A stretch of DNA of 64,000 nt from Zymoseptoria tritici IPO323 (Eukaryota; Ascomycota; Dothideomycetes; Mycosphaerellales; Mycosphaerellaceae): contig NC_018218.1 in assembly GCF_000219625.1 (NCBI RefSeq), positions 4,464,001 to 4,528,000 on the forward strand, read 5' to 3'. Under the pieces are notes generated by a model, which searched no databases, had not been told where the DNA came from, and worked only from the letters and a program-made list of their open reading frames with translations. A program made the translations under genes and the position numbers. Positions 21,230 through 29,849 of this stretch are shown here, one piece after another (position 1 is the stretch's first letter; every line of letters starts with the position of its first letter).

Positions 21230-24200
21230 CTACATTCTTTCCTTCTGAATCTCTCTCAGAGCCCTCTTCATGCCCTCCAATCTCGCCCTCTCTCGTACAA
21301 TCGACTCTTTCGCCAACCTCTTCACCATCGCCCGTCCACTTCTTACATGTTCGTCCTGCCACGCCGCAAGCTCACCCGCAATAGTCTGCTGAGTATAGCT
21401 CAGTTCACAGCCGAGCGTCTCCAGCTCGCCTCTAGCCTTGGCCGCTTTGTCCCAAGCTTCCATCGCCACAGCACGCTTTGCATCTTCGAACAGTCCAATG
21501 CTGGGTGTCCAGCGGTTGGAGCGGGAGATGGAGCTTTTGCTTCGGTCGATTGCTCGCTGCGCTTGTGCCATGCTACCGATGAGGTAGGTGGGTCTATTTG
21601 TCGCGACTTGAATGGCCGAGCTGGATGAATGAATGGAGTGGAGAGCGTAGTAAAGTCCGCTCAACGGCGAGGCTTCGCTCGATTGTAATGCCTTTGAATA
21701 TCGCTCGAATGCTTTCGTGTATTCCTGCGGCAGGAAGGCCACAGTTGAGAGAGCACTTGAAGACAACATTTGTGCTTCCGCAAAGTCGTTGTACAGCATT
21801 CTCTGCCTATTCGTCAAGCGAATGGCCTTCTTCGTCGCTTGCGTGACACCGCGGACCTGCTCTCGCGCGAAGACGACAAAGTTTTGCACGCCTTGAGTGT
21901 CCGTAATGGGCTCGAAGTCGTCTCTAATGTTTTCGACACGTGCCTCGGCTTTGCGCTTGGTCCGTTCTGCGAGCATCTCGATATCAAGCTCTGGGACGAG
22001 AAAGAATTCCCATACCAATTCATGGGTCGAGAATGTCCCATGCGTGAGCAAGTTGCGGAAGAAGTTGTCCATTCTGATCTGGGTGTCCCTCAACACAGTT
22101 CGCGATGGTCGCGACGGGAGCAGAAATGGTGAAGGCAGGTCGAAATTCGTTGGAAGCCAACTCGCAGGACATTCAATCGACAGCCATTTGGACAGATTTT
22201 CGAAGTCGCTCACCGAGCGTCTGCAAGTCGTGACGGTGATGGTGCCGCCAGAGTTGGGAGCTCCAGACTTCAGAACAAGTCGGATGGTGGCATCCTCGAC
22301 GAAAAGGGAGCGCACCACAGTCGTCATTCGGCCGTCCTTGCCCGGCGGAGAAGAGAGCAGGACGAGATCATCGATGCGATTGCGAACGTCGTCGTCCTTC
22401 GCAAGCTCAACTGCAGTCAATCCACGGAGATCTTTCAGCGTCATGTCTACTCTCGGATCGCCAAATAGCGTTCGAACGAGGTCAATGCGGCCATACTTGC
22501 TTCCAACCATCAAAGGCGTGAATCGCTTATCGTTGACAGCATTTACATCTGCGTCGGAGTGTCGTAGCAGCTTCAGACTCAAGGCCATATCGTTGGTGAT
22601 GTGCAGAAGCGTGTTGCCTTTGGCGTCGACGTGATCATCCAGATGCAGTGGCTCACCGTCGCCTTGCGTCTCGGTCGCTAAAGCCAAGGCCTCCTCAATC
22701 ATTGCGTGGTACTGCTCGTGGTCATAGGATCTGCACAGCGCGAACAGTGGCGTTTGTCCATTCTTATCCTTTAACCGCCAAGGAAGCTTCTTTCCAAATT
22801 TGCGTATCAGATGAGGCTGGTGGAACAGGTAATGCGCGAAGCATCTTCCTTTGTTATCCTCAATGGCAAGGTAGTGCCGCAACTCGTCTGCTGAGGCGTT
22901 CCTCTCCAGGAAATTGATAAGCTCATCGGTGATTGCGCGATTGCCGGACTGCACGGCAGCAGAGAGCAGCGTTGCGCCATCCATGTTCGCATCTTCAAGA
23001 ACGAATGAAGCGCGGAAATGTGCTGGCATGTTGAGGAGGAGCTTCAAGGTAGCTGTTGCTCCAGCATCGACAGCCATCATCAAGAGGGAGCTGCCCTCAG
23101 AGTCCTGCGTCTGCGAAAGCGTTGCTGTGGACAGATCACCCCCCATCCCAGTACTCGTCTCTGAATCCATGCTCTTATTACGAGAATGAGATCTGGAAGA
23201 GTACGCTGAAGATACCGAAAGGCTCCGAGGTAAGGAGGCTAGCGACACGTGTTTGGTCACCTTTCGCTCCACATTATCTGGTAGTGGCGTGGGCGGCCTT
23301 TGAAAGGGAAAGACGTGCTGTAGCGAGCCGTTGACAGCAGCAAAGTCGGTCATGATCGCGGTATTGGAGGCTTCGCCCTCACGATCTGCACCGTCCAGGC
23401 TCGAGATGTCGCCCGAGATATCTTCCTCGTCGGAGGCCTCAAGATCCGACGTCACGGGCGATCTGGCCAAGGTCGAGTCCTCACCCGACAGTATGCGAGG
23501 CTGTAAGATCTCTTCGACAGTTCGTACATCTCCAGTCTTGACCGCCTGCCACAAAAGCCTGTTCCGCCTGCTTGTTTTGCGAAGAGCGCTTGAGCCACCC
23601 GACAAGTGAGCCAAGACTGCCTCCAATGTCGCCAGAGCATAGCCTTGTTCGCCACTTTCAACTTCATCAATGAAGATAAAATAGCGCATGTAGAGCAGCC
23701 TTGAGTGCAAGTGTCTCACGCCGCTGCGTATGACAACAACCAGCAGCATTGACACTAAGACATCGGCGTTGATCGTCAATGGAGACACCTCCGGGTGTCC
23801 CGACGAGTCGTTTCCATCACCATCTTTGAGATTGTCAGCGGCGGTGATGGCCTTCTGGGTGCTCAGCAAAATGTCCAACATCTCCTGTGGGCTGGCCGCG
23901 ACGCCCATTTTCTTGAAAACGTGAACGCCTCTTGCAAGCCGCGCTGCCAAGGCACGTTTGCCTCGCATGCCGTCCGGGATCGGCACTCCAACCTGCGCGA
24001 TATCAATGTCAACCATCTTGCGGATTTTGGATTCCAAGTCGTGATCGTCCAGCCTTCGCATCGCACGCACTCGTGGAAATAGAGTCTGGTCATGGACCTG
24101 CTCGGTCACATAGCGCTCGATCAAACGCTCAACTGCCGGCCCAGTAAGCTCGGTGTTGGCTCCAAGGAGCGAGAGCTGCTGCTTGTCGACATTCTGAAAG

Positions 24201-25084
24201 AGGTCGATAGCCGTGATTATTGCAGTCTCCAGCGACGTCCGTAACGATTGCTCTTCAGGCTCCAGCTCCAATGCCGTTGGATGAATCGTACTCGTCCCGG
24301 ACACCGACGACTTCAACGAAGAAACCGAGTCGCTGATTGAAGGCCCAGAAAGCTGAGAGCTCATCGAGCATCGTCTTGACTTTGGCTTTGGCAAAGGAGC
24401 GTTGTTTGCCGAGATGAAATCTCGGATGACCTGTTCCAGTCCATGCTGCATCTGCCGCGATATCATAGGGAATTGAGCCAGAAGGTCTCCAAACGTTTTC
24501 ACTTCCTTCTTCTTAGGTGGAGGTGGACCCGTCGCCGTGATTGACGCCGCATCGCTCGAAGCCTCCGCCAGCAATTTCTTCCGCTCTTTGCTAGGCTCGT
24601 CACTGATGACAGCTGGTATGATGGGATTCGCTTGGTAAACACCGATAAGAGGTCGCGAGATGTAATAGATCAACCACTGCTGATTATCTGCCGCGTCCGG
24701 ATAATAAACAGTATCGACGAGAAGTTGCGCCTGATTCAGAGTCTTGAAGCCCTTGTTGCTGTAGACAAAAGAGTCCTTGACCACCACAGTCCGGCCATTG
24801 ATGGTGGAGTATTGCTTCGCCTTGCTCTTATTTTCCCGAACATTTCCTCCATCTTTCCCAGATCCACCCAAAGAAGGAACACCGCCCGGTACTCTCAGCA
24901 CATGGCTCGCCAGGAACTCCTCGGTTCCAGCAAGATCAGCATATGTAGTGTTGGTGTCGCGGTCCTTGGAGCGGAGCAGAACTTCGGTGGTGGGAACAAG
25001 GAGGACATGATGACTTGGTGGTTGGCACTGGGTGGGCAACGCACTGCGAAAGAAGGCGCGCAAGTAGGGATTGAGTGGTTGCAT
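21230..25084 (-). CDS. VPS9-ankyrin-PX-BAR protein, Vrl1 (VARP-like)-type endosomal Rab GEF
   Basis: 1284 residues in one uninterrupted exon. Reading from the N terminus: a conserved N-terminal region (1-200); a VPS9 domain at about 320-495, with the hallmark NADVLVSMLLVVVIRSG and GEQGYALATLEAVLAHL; a disordered Ser-rich linker (500-650); ankyrin repeats at about 660-900; a PX-like domain at about 930-1035 (TCRRSVSDFENLSKWL, then a Pro-rich loop and LRMDNFF-like helix); and a long helical C-terminal region (1040-1284) compatible with a BAR domain. VPS9 domains activate Rab5-type GTPases. The order VPS9-Ank-PX-BAR is that of yeast Vrl1, which with Vin1 forms the VINE complex on endosomes. The call rests on architecture; the BAR part is inferred from helicity and position. 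Confidence 0.82.
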   Translation of the reverse strand: MQPLNPYLRAFFRSALPTQCQPPSHHVLLVPTTEVLLRSKDRDTNTTYADLAGTEEFLASHVLRVPGGVPSLGGSGKDGGNVRENKSKAKQYSTINGRTVVVKDSFVYSNKGFKTLNQAQLLVDTVYYPDAADNQQWLIYYISRPLIGVYQANPIIPAVISDEPSKERKKLLAEASSDAASITATGPPPPKKKEVKTFGDLLAQFPMISRQMQHGLEQVIRDFISANNAPLPKPKSRRCSMSSQLSGPSISDSVSSLKSSVSGTSTIHPTALELEPEEQSLRTSLETAIITAIDLFQNVDKQQLSLLGANTELTGPAVERLIERYVTEQVHDQTLFPRVRAMRRLDDHDLESKIRKMVDIDIAQVGVPIPDGMRGKRALAARLARGVHVFKKMGVAASPQEMLDILLSTQKAITAADNLKDGDGNDSSGHPEVSPLTINADVLVSMLLVVVIRSGVRHLHSRLLYMRYFIFIDEVESGEQGYALATLEAVLAHLSGGSSALRKTSRRNRLLWQAVKTGDVRTVEEILQPRILSGEDSTLARSPVTSDLEASDEEDISGDISSLDGADREGEASNTAIMTDFAAVNGSLQHVFPFQRPPTPLPDNVERKVTKHVSLASLPRSLSVSSAYSSRSHSRNKSMDSETSTGMGGDLSTATLSQTQDSEGSSLLMMAVDAGATATLKLLLNMPAHFRASFVLEDANMDGATLLSAAVQSGNRAITDELINFLERNASADELRHYLAIEDNKGRCFAHYLFHQPHLIRKFGKKLPWRLKDKNGQTPLFALCRSYDHEQYHAMIEEALALATETQGDGEPLHLDDHVDAKGNTLLHITNDMALSLKLLRHSDADVNAVNDKRFTPLMVGSKYGRIDLVRTLFGDPRVDMTLKDLRGLTAVELAKDDDVRNRIDDLVLLSSPPGKDGRMTTVVRSLFVEDATIRLVLKSGAPNSGGTITVTTCRRSVSDFENLSKWLSIECPASWLPTNFDLPSPFLLPSRPSRTVLRDTQIRMDNFFRNLLTHGTFSTHELVWEFFLVPELDIEMLAERTKRKAEARVENIRDDFEPITDTQGVQNFVVFAREQVRGVTQATKKAIRLTNRQRMLYNDFAEAQMLSSSALSTVAFLPQEYTKAFERYSKALQSSEASPLSGLYYALHSIHSSSSAIQVATNRPTYLIGSMAQAQRAIDRSKSSISRSNRWTPSIGLFEDAKRAVAMEAWDKAAKARGELETLGCELSYTQQTIAGELAAWQDEHVRSGRAMVKRLAKESIVRERARLEGMKRALREIQKERM

Positions 25085-25732
25085 CAGACTGCAGACGAGG
25101 GATCATTCCGCGCTGGTGATCATCTCGTTTTGCTGGATGCGATCGATCGCATGCGATTTGGTCGTGAACGTGAAAGCTCGGTGCCTGGCGTTGTGGTAGA
25201 GCTTGAGGTTACTGTCGGTCGACGTGGACGGCGCAGAAGTCGGCAAAACGTGATGCAGAGGTGAGGTCAAGACGAAGAACGATGCTTTGTTTCAGAAACG
25301 GGTGAGAACTCATGAGCCCTTCCAAGAAAGCCGTTCGGGGGATGTGTGATCATTGTTGCGAACCCTGCTGCTGCACTTCGATGGTTCAGGTTTCCAGGCG
25401 GCCCGCCGATCACAGCCCACGAGCAAGCATGTGACAATCAGCCGCAGTACCTTGTGCGGGACCTGACTACTACCTAGTAGTACTCCTCGTTAGTGCTTTG
25501 GGCCATTGCACAGCGGCTTTCTGCGTCGATGATGAGCAGTTGGGCTCTGGCTGTGACATGAACACGTCGATCGGAGGCACAATAAGGGTAATTCGTTTCA
25601 TTCGGACGGAAGCTATTGACTCCCGTCCTGGTGTCATCAACAGCCACAGACTTGGGCACTTTTGGTATCTGCACTCGGCTTTCTCGCGCGAGCGTCTCCT
25701 CTCAACCGCAACTGCAATTCTCTTTGCCTGAT
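25085..25732. other. intergenic between Vrl1-like and OLA1 genes
   Basis: About 650 bases, promoter side of the Vrl1-like gene and 3' side of OLA1. It includes a short perfect hairpin at about 25468-25484 (ACTACTA-CC-TAGTAGT). No coding feature is supported. Confidence 0.4.
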
Positions 25733-27196
25733 TTATGCCTTGGCCGCACCCGCCTTGATGAGCAGAATATCTCCATCCTCCACCACGTAGTCCTTGCCCT
25801 TGGTCATCACTTTGCCCTTGGCCTTTACTGCCGCTTCGTCGCCTTCCTCCTTCATGATCTTGTAGTTGTAGACAACAGCCTGGATGAAGGTCTTCTCGAA
25901 ATCTCCGTGAATGACACCAGCTGCTTGAGGAGCTTTAGTTCCATTCCGAATCGTCCATTGTCGGACCTCATCTGTGCCGGTCGTGAAGAATGATCCGAGG
26001 TTCAAAGCTTTGCGCATGGTCGTCACAATCTTTGGGAGCGCAGACTTTGTGCCGAGCTTCTTGCACTCTTCCTCCGCATCCGCCTCCGTTTCGAAGCGCG
26101 TAAGACGGTCTTCGAAAGATACTGAGATGGGAATGATGGGATCACCGGTTGCATGCTCCTTCACCCACTCCGCAATCTTGGGAAGATGCTTGTTCTTTTG
26201 GCGGATGTAGTCCTTCTCACTGAGATTGACGAGGAACACAACTGGTTTCGCACTGAGCAAGAAAAGAGGGTTGATGACCTCAACCTGAACCAACTAAGTC
26301 AGCAAACGGTTTTGATGATGTTTTCATGGCTTCGTGATGGCGGTTGTTGTTTCTGATCAGAAAGGACGTCCTCTCATTACACCTCTTTGCGTTGTATGGT
26401 GAGGGTTCGAAGAGCTGGGATTATAGAGATTTGATCTCTGGTTCATCCGTGAAACTGGTGGAGGGTGGTGAATGGTGGAGAACAGCACACGTACCTCTTT
26501 TGGACCCCAGTCGCCTTTCCGTACGTCTTTGCCCGCCTTGAGCATTTCAAGAATCTTCTCAACTGTAGCTTGTTCCTCCTTGAGCTTCTTCATCTCCAGA
26601 GACTGACCTCCACGGCGAGTCTGCTTGGCCAAGTTCTCAAGTGCCTTCTCAACGAATTCGGTGTCCTTGATACGGAGCTCCTCGCTGATGATTTCGAGAT
26701 CACGGATTGGGTCGACGTCGCCCTCCACGTGGATGATCTCGGCATCGTCGAAACATCTCACAACTTGGAACACGGCATCGACCGCTCTGATGTGTGACAA
26801 GAACGCGTTTCCGAGACCAGCACCTGTTGAGGCACCTCGTGTGAGACCGGCGATATCGTAAACAGTCAAGTTTGCAGGAACGATCGATTTGGGCTTGTAG
26901 TGATCGACCAGCCAGTCGAATCGCTCGTCGGGAACGATGACACGCGCTTCTTCGGGATCAATGGTGGCATATGGGAAATTGGCAGGGTTTCCAAGCGAGC
27001 ACTTGGTGAGCGCCTGGAAGAATGTCGACTTTCCCACGTTCGCGAGTCCGACCTGAGCGGTATTGTTAGCATGTCCTCGGACTCCCCACGCGCAGAGCAC
27101 GCACTATGCACCATTACATACAATCCCACTCTTTAAGCTGTTGCCAGGTCGTCCCAGCAGCAGCTTCTCCTGCTTCACTTCCTTCTTGGGAGGCAT
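25733..27196 (-). CDS. OLA1: Obg-like ATPase 1 / YchF-type P-loop NTPase
   Basis: Complement of 27196-27122, 27052-26495 and 26284-25733; 394 residues, the same length as the yeast protein. Junctions: GTATGT...CTCAG and GTACGT...TTCAG. The G1 loop is GLANVGKSTFF, G3 lies in DIAGLTRGAS, and G4 is the atypical NLSE (VVFLVNLSEKDY) that makes YchF/Ola1 prefer ATP over GTP. The C-terminal TGS domain includes RQWTIRNGTKAPQAAGVIHGDFEKTFI. Ola1 is cytosolic, binds ribosomes and modulates eIF2 and the stress response. Intron 2 (210 nt) is unusually long for this locus. The frame continues open upstream of the ATG with a presequence-like composition (see findings). Confidence 0.95.
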
Positions 27197-27608
27197 CCTC
27201 TTCTTGCTGGCGTATGTGCGGAGTGGGGTTGGTAGGAAGACACCGACGATTCGGAAGGTGGATCGGCTGGTGAACGCAGGACCAGCTGCAGTGGTGGAAG
27301 AGGAGCGACAAGAAGAAAAGAGTAGACGCGGAGTCAAAGGGAGAGACACCGTTGCGACTGATTGGTGAGCTGACGACCTGTGCCCGTCGCCAAAAAGGTT
27401 TGATGATTTCGAGGTGTGTGGTGGATTTGATGCAAGCTCTTCTCCTTGTCAATTTTGAAAAGCCCGAGCTGTCCCCACTTGGACTGAGGGGTGCCTCAGG
27501 CACGACTTTACGTTCGATGGCGAGGTACAACAGACAATCTTCCAATGTGCAGCATTGTCGTGATCGGTCGTAGAGCTATGTTCACAAGCTAATCTATGTG
27601 CCCGGCCT
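27197..27608. other. OLA1 promoter / GCN20 3' flank
   Basis: 412 bases. The 5' half next to OLA1 is an open extension of the OLA1 frame on the minus strand (to about 27349 and beyond) without an ATG. The other half is GCN20 3' untranslated region. Confidence 0.45.
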
Positions 27609-29849
27609 TCAATGTTGTACCGCAACACCGCTATCATTCGCTTGCTCCGTGATACGCTTCTTGTAGTCCTTCACGGTGCCAGGGAAATGCTCCACAGTTC
27701 CTTGATCACACACCCACAAACTCGTGCACACCTTCTGCAACATGGTCACATCGTGACTGACCATCAGCACACCTCCCTGGAACTGATTGAGCGCCACACT
27801 GAGAGCATCCATAGCTTCGATATCGAGATGGTTAGAAGGTTCGTCCAGAACGAGAATGTGCGGGTTCTGCAGTCCGATACAGGCAAAGGCAACTCGGGAC
27901 TTTTGACCTCCGGACAGAAGCTCCATCTTCTGCAGACCAGTCATACCAGTAATACCGAACGCTCCCAAGTGTCGGCGATACTCTTCGTCGGATTTGCCAG
28001 GGTATTTTGCGGCCATGAATCCGACTGCGCTGGCGTTCAGGTCGAGGGCGTCCACGTGGTGTTGAGCGAAGAACCCTATTCGCAGGCGAGGGTTCTGAGA
28101 GATCAAGCCGGATGAGGGCGACAGTGCTCCAATGAGGAGCTTGAGCGCGGTTGTTTTACCAGCTCCGTTGGGACCGACGATGCCGATCCGTGAGTCGAGC
28201 TGAACGTCTAGATCAACATTCTTCAGGAGGATCTTGTCAGGAGTGTAGCCAAAGGAGACGTTGTCCATCTGGATGATCGGAGGCGATAGCTTCTCGACCT
28301 CGGGGAACTTGAAATGGACCTCGTATTCACTCTCTGGTGCTTCCAGCATCGGCATCTTCTCCAGCTTCTTGATGCGGGATTGCGCTTCTGAGGACTTTGC
28401 CGCATTGTATCGGAACTTGTCGATGAAGGCTTGCAGATGAGCGCGCACTGCCATCTGGTTTTCGTACTCGCGCTTTGCCGTCTTCCGCCTTTCCTCCTTA
28501 GTGGCGTAGAAGGATTCAAAGTTGGCACCCTTGTAGTAGTCCAGTCGCTCGGAGTGCTGGTGAATGATGTCTGTCGCGACCTCGTTGAGAAAGGCTCTGT
28601 CGTGAGAGACGACCAAGACAGTGCTGGGATAGCCCTGAAGGTAGTTGGCCAAGAATGTGATGGATGGGACGTCCAACATATTGGACGGTTCGTCGAGCAG
28701 TAGAAGATCAGGTTCGCAGAAGAGTGCTCTGGCAAGGGCAAGACGCATACGCCAACCACCGGAGAACGTCTTCGTGGCAAATTGCTGTCTCTCGTGAGAG
28801 AATCCAAGACCAGCGAGAATGCTGGCTGCTCTTGACTCTGCCTTGTCGGACTCCATCTCGGCGAGCTTGCCCTGCACATCGCTCAACGTTATATCCAGAC
28901 CCTCACGCTGCTTGTCTAGTCTTGCAGCGTCTGTAGATGTATCAGCCATGGAAGCTCGCTCAGCTTCAAGCTCGGCAAGCTCCTTGGTGATCTTCTCTTG
29001 CTCCTTTAGCAAATGCTTTCTCCATACATCGGCATCGAGCACGGCCTGCAAAGCCGGTGTGTCGTCTCCGGAGATTTCTTGCTCGACGTGCAGGATGGAG
29101 ATGTGGGTAGGAATAGACACTTCACGCTTGGCAAGCGCCCTGAGCAAGGTGGATTTACCGATACCGTTCTGTCCCACCAAACCATATCTACGTCCGTATG
29201 CCAGTGTGAGATTGGTGTCTGTCAAGATCCGCTTGCCTCCGATGGAAATGTCGATGCCGTCGACCTTGATGTCTTTGCTCTTCGAGGCTGCGTCTGACCC
29301 CAGCTGCAGTGGGTTGACTGCCATGAAGAATTCTTCGTACGACATCTGCTCATCCGGCTGATCGAGCAAGCGTGAGGCCTCATATTCGACAGTTTTGAAC
29401 TCTTTCTTGTCAAGTTTGGCTCGCAATTTTCTCTCTGCCTTCTCGAGCTTCTTCTTGTCGACCCGGGATTCCACTTTGCGCGTGTTGGCTGATTCCAAGT
29501 CTACGGCGCCACCAGTAAGACCAAGCGTGGAAGAAATATTTCTCTGCGATGCCACGGAAATTGTTTGATCGAGCTTCCTCGCAGATGGGGCCTGCTGCCG
29601 CCCGTCCACATTGCTTTGGGTGCTCAGTCTTTGGACAAACTTCTCCACGAGCTTCTGGACTGTGGCCTCGTTCTCACGCGATAGATCTCCCGATGCGGAC
29701 AAGAGCAACTGCGCGATGGCAGCCGCCGCCTCTGCCAGAGGATCTCCATCGGCACTGAATTGTCGAGCGGCATGATTGAGATATCCAGCGGCGTAGTCCA
29801 CTACTACAGAGTCGACATCCGGAAGCTGCGTCCTGATCTCTGCTTGCAT
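27609..29849 (-). CDS. GCN20: ABC-F ATPase Gcn20
   Basis: 746 residues from the ATG at 29849; the frame is open to 29915 but without an earlier ATG. The N-terminal ~190 residues are the helical region that in yeast binds Gcn1. Two ABC ATPase modules without membrane helices follow: Walker A GQNGIGKST with signature FSGGWRMRLALARAL and Walker B LLLLDEPSNMLD, then Walker A GPNGAGKTT with signature LSGGQKSRVAFA and Walker B ILVLDEPSNHLD. The ABC-F linker lies between. Gcn20 works with Gcn1 on stalled ribosomes to let Gcn2 sense uncharged tRNA and phosphorylate eIF2-alpha. Length and N-terminal extension separate it from Arb1 and eEF3. It lies next to OLA1 on the same strand. Confidence 0.95.
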   Translation of the reverse strand: MQAEIRTQLPDVDSVVVDYAAGYLNHAARQFSADGDPLAEAAAAIAQLLLSASGDLSRENEATVQKLVEKFVQRLSTQSNVDGRQQAPSARKLDQTISVASQRNISSTLGLTGGAVDLESANTRKVESRVDKKKLEKAERKLRAKLDKKEFKTVEYEASRLLDQPDEQMSYEEFFMAVNPLQLGSDAASKSKDIKVDGIDISIGGKRILTDTNLTLAYGRRYGLVGQNGIGKSTLLRALAKREVSIPTHISILHVEQEISGDDTPALQAVLDADVWRKHLLKEQEKITKELAELEAERASMADTSTDAARLDKQREGLDITLSDVQGKLAEMESDKAESRAASILAGLGFSHERQQFATKTFSGGWRMRLALARALFCEPDLLLLDEPSNMLDVPSITFLANYLQGYPSTVLVVSHDRAFLNEVATDIIHQHSERLDYYKGANFESFYATKEERRKTAKREYENQMAVRAHLQAFIDKFRYNAAKSSEAQSRIKKLEKMPMLEAPESEYEVHFKFPEVEKLSPPIIQMDNVSFGYTPDKILLKNVDLDVQLDSRIGIVGPNGAGKTTALKLLIGALSPSSGLISQNPRLRIGFFAQHHVDALDLNASAVGFMAAKYPGKSDEEYRRHLGAFGITGMTGLQKMELLSGGQKSRVAFACIGLQNPHILVLDEPSNHLDIEAMDALSVALNQFQGGVLMVSHDVTMLQKVCTSLWVCDQGTVEHFPGTVKDYKKRITEQANDSGVAVQH

